DNA of 64,000 nt from an uncultured Christensenellaceae bacterium (GTDB lineage: Bacteria; Bacillota; Clostridia; Christensenellales; Borkfalkiaceae), in NCBI GenBank assembly GCA_910586675.1, contig CAJUJO010000001.1:132591-196590 (forward strand), given 5' to 3'. The first letter of the stretch is position 1. Each line of letters opens with the position of its first letter. The position numbers and the translations under genes were made by a program. Under the pieces are notes generated by a model. That model was not told the DNA's origin. It worked only from the letters and a program-made list of their open reading frames with translations, and did not search any database. This document shows positions 54,592 to 63,506 of the stretch, in pieces.

Positions 54592-57087
54592 ATGAAAACA
54601 GTGAAAAAATTATCGATTTTTGCTATCTCCGCGATTCTTGCGGCGGGCTGTACGGCGTGCGCCGGGAATCCCCCTCCCGCAGACGACGACGGTCAAACGC
54701 CCGACGCGAGCGGCGGATATCAGACGCCCGTCGTGAACACTTACGACAACAAGAGCTATAACGAATACCTTCTCGGCGAAAATACGACCATAGCCAATCA
54801 GTGGAAGGGCTACGGCATCGGCGACCCGTTCGTCATGCGATATAACGGAAAGTATTATCTCTACGTTTCCTCGCTCGACAGCGAAATCGGCGTGCGCGGT
54901 TACGTTTCCGCCGACCTCGTAAACTGGGCGCCCATGACGGGCGCGGGGCTGAAAGAGGGTTACGTTTCGCAGGATAATATCACGCTTGCGGCGTACGCGC
55001 CCGAAGTGTATTACTTTAACGGCACATTTTATATGTACACCTCTCCCGGCGGGAACGGGCATTATATCCTCACCGCGAAGAATCCGGAAGGCCCCTTCGT
55101 CAAAGCGACGGAAAACTTCGGCATGAGCATCGACGGCTCGGTCCTCATCGACGATGACGAGCAGGCGTATTTCACCTATGCGGACGGAACGGGCATTAAA
55201 ATGGCGCGCATGGACGACATGCTTTCCGTAAACGCCGGTTCCACGCCCACCCTGTTGGGTACGTCGATCGGCGGCTGGACGGAAGGTCCGTACATCTTAA
55301 AGCGCGACGGAATCTATTACCTCACATACACGGGTAACCACGTGGCTTCCGACGGCTACCGCATCGCCTATTCCACGGCGACCGACCTTTCGGGCAATTA
55401 CCGCAACGCGTTCACCCGCGCGCAGAACAACCCCCTCGTGCTGGAAACGGAGAGCGCGCTCAAGGGCATAGGGCATTCCTCCACGGTCATGGGACCGGAT
55501 ATGGATTCGCACTATCTCGTTTATCACTACCTCAACTCCTCGGGCGGGCCGAACAGAAGTCTCGGAATCGACCGCCTTACCTTCGGCGGAAAGATGATGT
55601 CGGCGACCGCTTCCCTCGAAAAGAGCGTAACGCCCGCGCTGCCTGCATTCTATGCGACGGGCAAGGACGAAAGCAAGTTCGCGCAGAGCGGAGACTATCT
55701 CCTTTCGGCGACGGAAGCGCCCGCGGAATTTACGGCGGAATACAACCTCAAAGGCATGAACGCGAGCACCTACGTATTCGGCTATACGGGCGAAAACGAT
55801 TACTGCGCGGTAACGCTCGACCTTGCGGGCAAGACGGTTAAACTCACGCGCACGCAGGGCGGAACGGCGAGCGAGATCGCTTCGGGCACGCTCGTCAACG
55901 ATTTCTCGGCGGATGACCTTCATACGGTGCGTGTGGCTGCGCGCGGCGGAAAGGTGGACGTCGTGTTCGACAACATGACCAAAATCGACGGCGCGGAGCT
56001 TACCGTTCCCGCAGGCAAGATCGGTTACAAATCGCTCGCGCAGGAAGCGGAAGTCGGCTATACGGCATACTCCGACGTTGCGATGGGCATGAGCGACGAG
56101 CGCGAGGCGAAGCAGTCCAAGGGCTACGTTTCCGCGAACAATTATCTGCACGACGATAAGTACGCGAAGGGAAGCAATCTGAGCGCGGAAAGCGCGCTTT
56201 CCGTCATCGAAGAGGATACGCGCATCGAGGGCTGGAACAATCTCAAGCTGGGCAAGGAAAAAGATTTCGCGTCGTACCTCGTCTACACGGCGGAAGCGGG
56301 CAGAAACGCATTGGAGCTCGTATATCCCAAAGCGGACGGCGGCAAGAAAATCGGCGTGAAAATCGACGGCGTGAACGGCGGCACCGTCGTGCGCTGCACG
56401 CTGCCGCAGATAGAAAGCGACAACGAATACGTCAAGGCGGTCGTGGGAGAATTCGATCTGAGCGAGGGCGCGCATATCGTGCGGCTGGAAAACGTCGGCT
56501 CTGCGGTGAACTTTGCGGCGTTCCGCTTTATCGAAGCTTCAGAGAAGTCTCCCGTTTACGAGGCGAGCCTTTCCGAATACGCGCAGAAGGGAGCCGATTA
56601 TAAGACCATCTGGAAAATCAAGGACGGCGGACATTATGCCAAGGCGGGTACGCGCCAGCTCGTGTACTTCGGCGACAATACGCTTACCGATTTCACGCTC
56701 GAAGCGGAGATGAAGTTCGAGGGCGCGACGGGAACCTCCACGGCGGGATTCGTGTTCCACGCGCGCAACTACGCCGCATCCTCGCACGACAGCTACCGCA
56801 GCATTCAGGCGTACTACCTCGCCGTGAACAACAATCAGGCGGTGCTCGAACGGCTGGGCTTCGGCGACGGTTCCTCCAACTTAGACGTCAACGTTGCGCA
56901 GCGCGCGAGCGACGAATTTTTCAAGGTAAAAATTCAGGTGCGCGGCAGCAATATCAAAGTATGGCTGGGCGAAGAAGAAAATCCCGTGCTCGATATTACA
57001 GACGATTGGCCGTATGCAAACGGAAAAGTCGGGCTGTATACCAACGGCGCGGCGGCGGTGTTCAAAAACCTTAAAATCAGCGGTTAA
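54592..57087 (+). CDS. GH43-like glycosidase lipoprotein
   Basis: An 831-residue lipoprotein (Cys20 after LAAG; Cys23 is an alternative). Residues about 70-370 form a five-bladed propeller of GH43 type, with candidate catalytic residues Asp78 (GIGDPFVM), Asp181 (SIDGSVL) and Glu231 (WTEGPYIL). GH43 enzymes cleave arabinofuranosyl or xylosyl linkages. Two beta-sandwich regions follow: a CBM6-like part (about 520-650) and a laminin-G/DUF1080-like end (about 655-831, TDFTLEAEMKF, GKVGLYTNGA). It starts 18 bases after the CBM9 gene with AAGGAGG. A paralogue is encoded next. Confidence 0.87.
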   Translation: MKTVKKLSIFAISAILAAGCTACAGNPPPADDDGQTPDASGGYQTPVVNTYDNKSYNEYLLGENTTIANQWKGYGIGDPFVMRYNGKYYLYVSSLDSEIGVRGYVSADLVNWAPMTGAGLKEGYVSQDNITLAAYAPEVYYFNGTFYMYTSPGGNGHYILTAKNPEGPFVKATENFGMSIDGSVLIDDDEQAYFTYADGTGIKMARMDDMLSVNAGSTPTLLGTSIGGWTEGPYILKRDGIYYLTYTGNHVASDGYRIAYSTATDLSGNYRNAFTRAQNNPLVLETESALKGIGHSSTVMGPDMDSHYLVYHYLNSSGGPNRSLGIDRLTFGGKMMSATASLEKSVTPALPAFYATGKDESKFAQSGDYLLSATEAPAEFTAEYNLKGMNASTYVFGYTGENDYCAVTLDLAGKTVKLTRTQGGTASEIASGTLVNDFSADDLHTVRVAARGGKVDVVFDNMTKIDGAELTVPAGKIGYKSLAQEAEVGYTAYSDVAMGMSDEREAKQSKGYVSANNYLHDDKYAKGSNLSAESALSVIEEDTRIEGWNNLKLGKEKDFASYLVYTAEAGRNALELVYPKADGGKKIGVKIDGVNGGTVVRCTLPQIESDNEYVKAVVGEFDLSEGAHIVRLENVGSAVNFAAFRFIEASEKSPVYEASLSEYAQKGADYKTIWKIKDGGHYAKAGTRQLVYFGDNTLTDFTLEAEMKFEGATGTSTAGFVFHARNYAASSHDSYRSIQAYYLAVNNNQAVLERLGFGDGSSNLDVNVAQRASDEFFKVKIQVRGSNIKVWLGEEENPVLDITDDWPYANGKVGLYTNGAAAVFKNLKISG

Positions 57088-57094
57088 AGAAGTT

Positions 57095-57125
57095 ACGGCG
57101 GCTGCGGGGGGTCCGCAGCCGCCGT
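57095..57125 (+). other. Strong intercistronic hairpin between the two GH43-like genes
   Basis: ACGGCGGCTGCGG (57095-57107) pairs over 13 bp with CCGCAGCCGCCGT (57113-57125), loop GGGGT. TAACAAAAGG follows instead of a T-run, so it is more likely an mRNA-stability or expression-ratio element than a full terminator. The next ATG is 20 bases on. Confidence 0.7.
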
Positions 57126-57144
57126 TAACAAAAGGTGATAAGTT

Positions 57145-59562
57145 ATGAAAAGGAGAAGAGCTGTTTTGGCTATGACGTTATGCACGGCGCTTCCGCTTGC
57201 GGGCTGCGGCGGCGAAAAGAGTGAAATCGAATACGTTCCGCCTGAGGTCGGCAGGTACGAAAACCATATCGAGATCGAAGGACAGTGGGGGGAGAGCGGC
57301 GCGACGGGCGCGGGCGGTCAGTACGGCATCGGCGACCCGTTCGTCATGCGGTTCAACGGCAAGTATTATCTCTATCCCTCCACCTCCGACCCGTGCGACG
57401 GCATCAAGGTGTTCGAGTCGGACGATTTAGTGCATTGGACGTATAAAGGGCTCGCCGTCGCGGAGAGCGAAAAAACGGCGCACGGCGCGTATGCGCCCGA
57501 GGTCGTGTATTACAACGGGTATTTTTACCTCTGCCAGTCGCGCGGCGGAAACGGGCACTATATTTACCGTTCCGAGAGTCCGACGGAGGGCTTTACGCTG
57601 CTTAGTACGACGGCGGGCATGAACGAGACCGACCTCAATTACGGCAATCTCGGCATGGGGATAGACGGCGCGTTTTACGTTTCCGACGACGGCAAGCTGT
57701 ATTTGCTTCATACGTCCACGCCCGCAGGATTGAAGTATAACGAGATCACCGACCCCGACGAAATCCGTTCGGATACGATCGGAAAGACGGGCAACCTCGG
57801 CGCGTCCAATCTCCGCCATTGGATCGAGGGACCGGGAATCTTTCGCCGCGGTGATTTCAGCTATCTAACCTATACGGGCAATCACGTCATTTCGGCGGGG
57901 TACCGCGTCGGGTATTCGTATGCGGAAAATCTGAACAATCTTTCTTCGTTTACGCAGCCGACGGACAACGTTACCATCATCGATACCGACGGCGCGCATT
58001 ACGGGCTGGGGCATTCCAGCAACGTTACGGGCCCCGATCTTGATTCCGTCTACACGGCGTATCATTCGCTCGTCGGCCGGGGACCCGCCCGCCGCTACAA
58101 CGTGGACAGATATTTCGCAAGCGGCGGCATTCTCGCCGCCAACGGCGTTACGCACCGCCCCGTCGCCTTGCCTTCCGCGCCGAATGCCGGCGGCTATAAT
58201 GAGAAATTGAACGCGGAAAACGGCGGGTATTTTATCGGAAGCGCGCAAGACTTCTTTACCGCAGAATACAACTTTATTCCGAGTGCGGATCAGGAGCTGT
58301 ATTTTGGAAGGAAGGACGGTCGTTCGTACGTCGTTCGCACGGAAAGCGATAAAATTATCCTCTCGAAGCGGGAAGGAAGCGGCGAACGCGTGCTCGGCGA
58401 AAAAACCGTTCGCGTGCCGCAGGGCGCGCTCGCGTGCGTGCGCGTGGAAAACGGCTTCGGGAAAGGGCACGTCTATTTCAACGGCATGCGCGTTTTGTCT
58501 TACGAAGCGGAAGGGAGCGCGGGCGCCGTCGGTTACAAGACGGACGAAGGCGTGGGTTATACCGCGTTTACAAACGACGTGTTCGGCAGCTCCGATTTTG
58601 AAGCGTTCAAAAATTTTCCGACCAAATTTCCTGCCGTTACCTATCTGAAAGGAGAGATGCGCGGCTTCTCCATCGCGGGCGCCGCAAGCGATAAAGCGGG
58701 CGTGCGCGTCGGCGAAAAGGAGCGCACCGTGCGCCTCGGCGATTCGTACGCCGTCGCCCTGCAAAAGGGGGATTGGGTCAAATATGCTGCGGACGTTCCC
58801 GAAGCGGGCGGAACCTTTTCCGTCAACGCCGAGGTGAGCAAAGAGAGCGCGGGCGCAAAGTTGAAAATTACAATCGGCGAAAGCGAGCTGATCGCGGAAA
58901 TTCCCGCCGTCCGCGCGGAGGGGGAGACGGCGCGCGTGCGGCTCGGCTCGCTCGCGCTTGCGGGGGGTGTGCAGACCATGAAGGTCGAAGTGCTTTCGGG
59001 CAATGCCGAAATCACCCTCTTCGACGTGCAGGCGGAGGAAACGGGGGAAGTACTGTTTTCCGATTATGAAAAACTGCACGGCTCGGTAACCGAAGAAGGC
59101 GGCGCGCTCGTCGCCGACGGGAACGGGGAGGACGCCGTACTGCTGTGGAACAATTCAAAGAGGTCGGATTTCGAAGCGACGATAGAATTTTCCGCCGAAG
59201 CGCCCATCGGCGCGGATATCGGCATCATGCTGCGCGCCGATCACTACTCTTATTATTCCGCGCAGCCCAAGCAGTCGTGGCGCGGCTACTATTTGCAGCT
59301 TGGAAGCAGTCTTATCGCGTTGAAGCGGTACGACTACGGCGATCTCGGCGCGTTTGACGCGTGCAGGACGGAGGGTAATCTGTTCGACGGCGCGCATCAT
59401 ACCGTTCAAATCCGTGCGGTAGGGCAGAACTTTACCGTCGTTCTCGACGGCGCGATCACCTTGAACGCCGCAGACGAATGCGCCTTCTTCGGCGGCGGTT
59501 TGGGCATTTACGCAAGCGCGGGAAAAATAACCGTCCACGCGCTGGAATATCGGCAGATTTGA
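57145..59562 (+). CDS. GH43-like glycosidase lipoprotein, paralogue
   Basis: An 805-residue lipoprotein with the lipobox LAGC (Cys21). The propeller domain (about 55-345) keeps the same three candidate acids: Asp64 in GIGDPFVM, Asp174 in GIDGAFYV and Glu228 in WIEGPGIF. It shares the order of motifs with the preceding gene (YAPEVVYYNG, GGNGHYIY, YTGNHV, GLGHSSNVTGPDLDS), so the two are tandem duplicates that have diverged. The second half holds beta-sandwich modules, with a laminin-G/DUF1080-like end (SDFEATIEFSAEAP, GGGLGIYASAG). Substrate preference probably differs from its sister. The ribosome site AAAGGTGAT is modest. Confidence 0.87.
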   Translation: MKRRRAVLAMTLCTALPLAGCGGEKSEIEYVPPEVGRYENHIEIEGQWGESGATGAGGQYGIGDPFVMRFNGKYYLYPSTSDPCDGIKVFESDDLVHWTYKGLAVAESEKTAHGAYAPEVVYYNGYFYLCQSRGGNGHYIYRSESPTEGFTLLSTTAGMNETDLNYGNLGMGIDGAFYVSDDGKLYLLHTSTPAGLKYNEITDPDEIRSDTIGKTGNLGASNLRHWIEGPGIFRRGDFSYLTYTGNHVISAGYRVGYSYAENLNNLSSFTQPTDNVTIIDTDGAHYGLGHSSNVTGPDLDSVYTAYHSLVGRGPARRYNVDRYFASGGILAANGVTHRPVALPSAPNAGGYNEKLNAENGGYFIGSAQDFFTAEYNFIPSADQELYFGRKDGRSYVVRTESDKIILSKREGSGERVLGEKTVRVPQGALACVRVENGFGKGHVYFNGMRVLSYEAEGSAGAVGYKTDEGVGYTAFTNDVFGSSDFEAFKNFPTKFPAVTYLKGEMRGFSIAGAASDKAGVRVGEKERTVRLGDSYAVALQKGDWVKYAADVPEAGGTFSVNAEVSKESAGAKLKITIGESELIAEIPAVRAEGETARVRLGSLALAGGVQTMKVEVLSGNAEITLFDVQAEETGEVLFSDYEKLHGSVTEEGGALVADGNGEDAVLLWNNSKRSDFEATIEFSAEAPIGADIGIMLRADHYSYYSAQPKQSWRGYYLQLGSSLIALKRYDYGDLGAFDACRTEGNLFDGAHHTVQIRAVGQNFTVVLDGAITLNAADECAFFGGGLGIYASAGKITVHALEYRQI

Positions 59563-59575
59563 TCGGGAGAAAGCC

Positions 59576-61309
59576 ATGAAACACGTGAAATGTTATATTG
59601 AAAATTATCCCCGCCCGCAGTTCGTGCGGAGGGATTGGGTCGATCTGAACGGAATATGGGCGTTCGGTTTCGGTGAAGAAACGAATCAAGAGGACGCGCT
59701 TGCGGGAAGACTTCCGCGAAAAATTACCGTGCCCTTTTCGTATGAAACGGAGCTCAGCGGAATTAACGACAAGACCATGCACGAAACGGTTTGGTATTCG
59801 ACAAAGATTCGGGGTAAGGCGGATAAAAGGACGATACTCAATTTCGAGGGCGCCGATTATCAAACGACGGTCTATGTCAACGGCGCTCCCGCAGGCAGAC
59901 ACCGCGGCGCGTATTCCCGCTTTTCCTTCGATATTACCGAATTTCTTCATGCGGGCGACAATGTTTTGACCGTCCGCTGCGACGATGACAACCATCCCGC
60001 CCGCGTGCGCGGAAAACAGCGCTGGATGGGTGAAAGCTTCGGGTGCTGGTACGTGCAGACGACGGGCATCTGGAAGAGCGTGTGGCTGGAATACGTCGAG
60101 GAAACGCACCTTACCGCCTTGAAAATGACGCCTGATTTAAGTGATTATTCGGTTCGGTTCGATTTGGAAGTCAGCCGTCCCGCCGAGGATACCGAAATCG
60201 GCATAGAGATCTCTTTCGGCGGAAAGCGCATTCAGACGGCGCGCATTACTGCGGGCGATCTTTCCAACAGCTTTACAGTCTGCCTTTCCGGCGAAAAGCT
60301 CACTTATCAGCAGGAGCTATGGTCGCCCGAAAATCCCGCGCTCTATGACGCAGAGATTACCGTGTTTAAGGGCGGGCGGAAAACGGACAGGGTAGGAAGC
60401 TACTTCGGTTTGCGTGAATATAAGGCGGAGGGCAATAAAATATTGCTCAACCAACGCCCGTTTTACGCGCGGTTGCTGCTCGACCAGGGGTATTGGAAAG
60501 AGAGCGGTTTAACGCCGCCCTCGGAGGAAGCGCTCGCGCGGGACATCGCGCTCGCCAAGGAGATGGGCTTTAACGGCGTGCGCAAACATCAGAAAACGGA
60601 GGACGAACGGTATTTGTATTATGCCGATATTATGGGATTCACCGTCTGGTGCGAGCTTCCCTCCAACCATTGGGCAAGCGACGGCGCCTATGCGCAGCTC
60701 GCGCGGGAATGGCTGGAAATCGTGCGGCAAAATTACAATCATGCGAGCGTTGTAACCTGGGTGATTTTTAACGAGAGCTGGGGTGTGCGCAACATTTACG
60801 CCAACGCTTCGCAGAGCAGCCTTGCGACGGGACTGTACTATTTGACCAAGAGCATCGATCCCGTGCGCCCTGTCATTTCCAACGACGGCTGGGAACACGC
60901 CGAAAGCGATATTCTCACCTTGCACGATTACGAGCAGGACGGCGAAAGGCTTTATGAGCGGTACGATACCCTGCAAAAGATAACGGAGGGGTGTAATTTG
61001 AACGAACAGCCCATACCCTATGCGAAGGGATACCGCTACCGCGGTCAGCCCGTTATTATCAGCGAGTTCGGCGGAACGGCGTACGTCGGGGATACGGACG
61101 CGGGCTGGGGATACGGCGAGGGCGTGAAAAACGACAGAGAATTTTTGGAGCGCTTCGGCGCGCTCACGGGGGCGATCGACAGGCTGAATATCAGCGGATT
61201 TTGCTATACGCAGATTACCGACGTCGAGCAGGAAGTAAACGGTCTGCTCCGCGCCGACCGTTCGCCTAAGGTGCCTCTGTCGGAAATCGCAAAGCGGAAC
61301 GTTCGGTGA
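59576..61309 (+). CDS. Glycoside hydrolase family 2 enzyme
   Basis: A 577-residue GH2 protein without signal peptide, so cytosolic. The N-terminal sugar-binding domain (about 5-175, PRPQFVRRDWVDLNGIW, NFEGADYQTTVYVNG) and the Ig-like middle (about 180-285) precede a TIM barrel. The acid/base is Glu400 in FNESW and the nucleophile is Glu497 in IISEFGG. GH2 covers beta-galactosidase, beta-glucuronidase, beta-mannosidase and arabinosidase-type activities; the exact one cannot be read here. As last gene of the operon it would finish imported oligosaccharides. It starts 13 bases after the second GH43-like gene. Confidence 0.9.
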   Translation: MKHVKCYIENYPRPQFVRRDWVDLNGIWAFGFGEETNQEDALAGRLPRKITVPFSYETELSGINDKTMHETVWYSTKIRGKADKRTILNFEGADYQTTVYVNGAPAGRHRGAYSRFSFDITEFLHAGDNVLTVRCDDDNHPARVRGKQRWMGESFGCWYVQTTGIWKSVWLEYVEETHLTALKMTPDLSDYSVRFDLEVSRPAEDTEIGIEISFGGKRIQTARITAGDLSNSFTVCLSGEKLTYQQELWSPENPALYDAEITVFKGGRKTDRVGSYFGLREYKAEGNKILLNQRPFYARLLLDQGYWKESGLTPPSEEALARDIALAKEMGFNGVRKHQKTEDERYLYYADIMGFTVWCELPSNHWASDGAYAQLAREWLEIVRQNYNHASVVTWVIFNESWGVRNIYANASQSSLATGLYYLTKSIDPVRPVISNDGWEHAESDILTLHDYEQDGERLYERYDTLQKITEGCNLNEQPIPYAKGYRYRGQPVIISEFGGTAYVGDTDAGWGYGEGVKNDREFLERFGALTGAIDRLNISGFCYTQITDVEQEVNGLLRADRSPKVPLSEIAKRNVR

Positions 61310-61318
61310 AGAAAAAAT

Positions 61319-61361
61319 GAAAAAAAGCTGCGGGCGCATTGTGCCCCCGCAGCTTTTTTTC
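61319..61361 (+). terminator. Terminator of the glycan-utilisation operon
   Basis: AAAAAAGCTGCGGG pairs with CCCGCAGCTTTTTT over the loop CGCATTGTGCC and continues in T. It closes the operon that starts at 47836. Confidence 0.9.
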
Positions 61362-61367
61362 ATATGT

Positions 61368-61625
61368 TTATTGAAATCCAGACGGCCAGTAAAAAATCTT
61401 ATTGGAGCTGCGGTATTCCGTCGGCGAAACGCCCACCGTCTTTTTGAAAAGATAGGAAAAATAGCCGAGATCTGCGGCGATAATTTTTACCGTGTACGTG
61501 GTGGAACACAGTAGTTTGCACGCCTCTTTCATCTTCATGTCGATAAAATAATTGATGAGGGATGTATTGGTATTCTTTTTGAAAATGGCGTTTAAATAAC
61601 TTTTGGAGAGATTGAATTCACTATA
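61368..61625 (-). pseudogene. Truncated AraC-family regulator, C-terminal remnant
   Basis: Minus-strand codons ending at the TAA 61368-61370 read FNLSKSYLNAIFKKNTNTSL, then INYFIDMKMKEACKLL and end with GVSPTEYRSS. This is the DNA-binding end of an AraC regulator. The second helix-turn-helix is damaged: between LGY and FSYLFKK the usual DDPYY-like residues are missing. Recognisable similarity stops near 61625 and no sensor domain or start codon remains. It lies directly beyond the glycan operon terminator, so it may once have regulated that locus. Confidence 0.8.
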
Positions 61626-61874
61626 GGAACATTCTCGGTAGTCGCAGTAAAGGCGAGCGGAAGGAAAGGGAAACGGCGGATAACGCTAACCCATAAACAG
61701 GAAAATCGACTCACTAGTAAAAGCATAAGAAGATGAACGTGCCGCCGCGAGGAGAACGGGCGGATCGCCAAGCGGATTAGCGGCGACCGTCTGTCCGCGC
61801 GGCGTTTTCCCCGTTGCGGCGGTTGATTTTCGCGGTTTTGTCGGGCGTGCGCTTGTCTGTGCCGCGGAGCGGCG

Positions 61875-62112
61875 CTCTCGTACCAAAAGCACCGCAAGGA
61901 ACTAATCAATATCTTTATTTGCCGAATTGTGCTTTATGACGACAAAATGAAAGTGTTATTCCACTTGAAAGGCGGGCAGAAAGAGGAATTGTTATTGAAC
62001 TTGATTTTCCCCGATTACCCCGACGGAAACGAAAGCGAAAACGAAAAAATTGCAAAAGAAAAAGAAACCGAAAATTCGGTTTCTTTTTCGGGGTGTTCTT
62101 ATACCCCTCGTC
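61875..62112 (+). pseudogene. Serine recombinase C-terminal remnant next to tRNA-Glu
   Basis: An open frame without a start reads LSYQKHRKELINIFICRIVL, then YDDKMKVLFHLKGGQKEELL. This is the usual C-terminal part of large serine recombinases of Clostridial integrative elements (pattern YRK-LI-x-F-I-x-x-I-x-x-YDDK). The catalytic serine domain is absent. The frame runs into the terminator and the reversed tRNA gene without a proper stop. The 250 bases upstream (61626-61874) hold nothing I recognise. Together they look like the remains of an excised or decayed element. Confidence 0.7.
62059..62088 (-). terminator. Terminator after tRNA-Glu (minus strand)
   Basis: AAAGAAACCGAA pairs with TTCGGTTTCTTT over an AA loop. 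On the minus strand it follows the tRNA 3' end by about 25 bases and is followed by TTCTTTTG; T on the plus side means it may work both ways. Confidence 0.75.
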
Positions 62113-62187
62113 TGGTGACCTTGCCGGGAATCGAACCCGGGATTGCGCCGTGAGAGGGCGCCGTCTTAACCTCTTGACCACAAGGCC
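62113..62187 (-). tRNA. tRNA-Glu (anticodon CUC), CCA encoded
   Basis: On the minus strand the acceptor GGCCTTG pairs with CAAGGTC. The anticodon stem GCGCC/GGCGC encloses CTCTCAC, so the anticodon is CTC, reading GAG. The T loop GGTTCGATTCC is standard and ACCA is encoded at the end. Confidence 0.95.
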
Positions 62188-62590
62188 GTAACTGAAAACA
62201 TTACCTAATTACATTCAAAACGTTTTTGAAAATTACTTCGTGATTATATCACAGAAACGGCATTCTTGCAACCGATTTCGCGCGGAAACGATAAAAAAAT
62301 TCCGATATTTGCAAAAATAAAAGACATCCGCCTGTGCCGCAAACCGAAAAAGTATTAACCCGCTTCTCGCAGGTGGGTGCGCGGCGGTTCGGTATCAGAC
62401 TTTCCGAAATAATCAGACCTTGCCTAACCGACCCGACAGGGCGCTCCCGAATGAACTTTGTGGATTACGAATTTCCCGATCTCCGTACACTGCAGGTGTC
62501 ATCATCAGTATATCAGCTTTTTTTGAAAAAAGCAACGTCCCGCATGAAAAAAGTTCGAGGGAATAATTGGCGCGGAGAAAGGAAGCGGCG
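62188..62590. other. Stretch of about 400 bases without a recognised gene
   Basis: It lies upstream of tRNA-Glu and downstream of the pyridoxal kinase gene. It is A+T rich near the tRNA, where the tRNA promoter should be. A frame of 100 codons at 62334-62636 has no ribosome site and no family signature. GCTTTTTT/AAAAAAGC (about 62518-62538) may be a weak terminator for the kinase gene. Confidence 0.5.
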
Positions 62591-63385
62591 TTATGCCTTG
62601 AAACGGTCGGTTAAAATATGCAGTTCTCTTTCGTAGGAAAGACCGTACCGCCTGTCGGGGACTTCTCGCTGCGTGCGGAGGACGGAGCGGTAGCAGAATT
62701 CCGCCGTAAGGGAAAGTGCTTCTTCCGTCGTCAAGCCGTTGTGGATGCAGCCGCAGAACGCCGAGGCGAACACGTCCCCCGCGCCGTGGAACGCGCCCTC
62801 GACGCGGGGGATGGGCAGGCGGCATTCTCCTTCGTCCCAATAATAAATATGATAGCTCGAATCCGTCGCGGCTCCCGTAATCACGGGGTGCGGGCAGATC
62901 TTTGCAAGCATTGAGAGCGCTTCGGAATAGTCCCGCTTTCCCGTCAGGAGAAAACTTTCCGTTTCATTGGGCAGGATATAGTCGGCTTCGCCGCACAGGG
63001 AAAGCATATCGCGCGCGAATTGCTCGTCGAAGCCTTTATAAAATTTGAAGTTATCCCCGAGGACGGGGTCTACGACGAACGTGCCGTTCTCTTTCAAAAA
63101 ACGCTTTTTTACCTTCTTTACAAATTCTATCTGGCTGCGGTTGCCGAGGTAGCCGCTGTAAATAAGATCGAACTTCAAGCCGAGACTCTCCCAATGGTCG
63201 GCGATTTTTTCCATGTCAGAGGAAAGGTCAAGGAAGGTAAAGCCTTCAAAGCCGCCCGTATGAGTGGATAGGAGCGCGGTGGGGAGAATGTCGCAGGTCG
63301 CGCCGCACGCCGAGATGACGGGGAGCGCCACGGTGAGGGAACACTTTCCCACGCAGGAAATATCGTTGATTGCAAGAACGCGCAT
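62591..63385 (-). CDS. Pyridoxal/pyridoxine kinase family protein
   Basis: A 264-residue ribokinase-fold enzyme that phosphorylates vitamin B6 compounds (PdxK/PdxY-like). It begins with LAINDISCVGKCSLTVALPV, has LPTALLSTHTGGFEGF, VVDPVLGDNFKFY and PNETESFLLTG, and ends with the catalytic Gly-x-Gly-Asp equivalent FHGAGDVFASA, where Asp is the base. These match the pyridoxamine kinase group found in Clostridia. The ribosome site GGAG lies 7 bases before the ATG. It is monocistronic and divergent from the small HMA gene. Confidence 0.9.
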   Translation of the reverse strand: MRVLAINDISCVGKCSLTVALPVISACGATCDILPTALLSTHTGGFEGFTFLDLSSDMEKIADHWESLGLKFDLIYSGYLGNRSQIEFVKKVKKRFLKENGTFVVDPVLGDNFKFYKGFDEQFARDMLSLCGEADYILPNETESFLLTGKRDYSEALSMLAKICPHPVITGAATDSSYHIYYWDEGECRLPIPRVEGAFHGAGDVFASAFCGCIHNGLTTEEALSLTAEFCYRSVLRTQREVPDRRYGLSYERELHILTDRFKA

Positions 63386-63413
63386 ATTATGACTCCGAAT
63401 GAAATTAATTTGT

Positions 63414-63443
63414 ATTATACGCCTGTATTGCGTCTTTTGTCAA
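63414..63443 (-). promoter_or_regulatory. Promoter of the pyridoxal kinase gene
   Basis: On the minus strand TTGACA (63438-63443), 18 bases, then TATAAT (63414-63419). The leader is about 20 bases and has a GGAG site. Confidence 0.8.
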
Positions 63444-63470
63444 GAAAAGCAATTCTTTTCTTTTTTTCTC

Positions 63471-63499
63471 TTTACATATTCTTGCGGCTGTGTTATACT
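63471..63499 (+). promoter_or_regulatory. Promoter of the small HMA gene, predicted leaderless
   Basis: TTTACA (63471-63476), 17 bases, then TATACT (63494-63499), 7 bases before the ATG. No Shine-Dalgarno lies in between. Confidence 0.75.
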
Positions 63500-63506
63500 G
63501 AACGGC

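Noticed and set aside
61592..61909. Minus-strand frame of 105 codons covering the scar region
   Set aside because: It is in a different frame from the AraC remnant and has low-complexity Arg-rich sequence; it looks like chance.
62334..62636. 100-codon frame upstream of tRNA-Glu
   Set aside because: No ribosome site, no domain, and its end runs into the convergent kinase gene.
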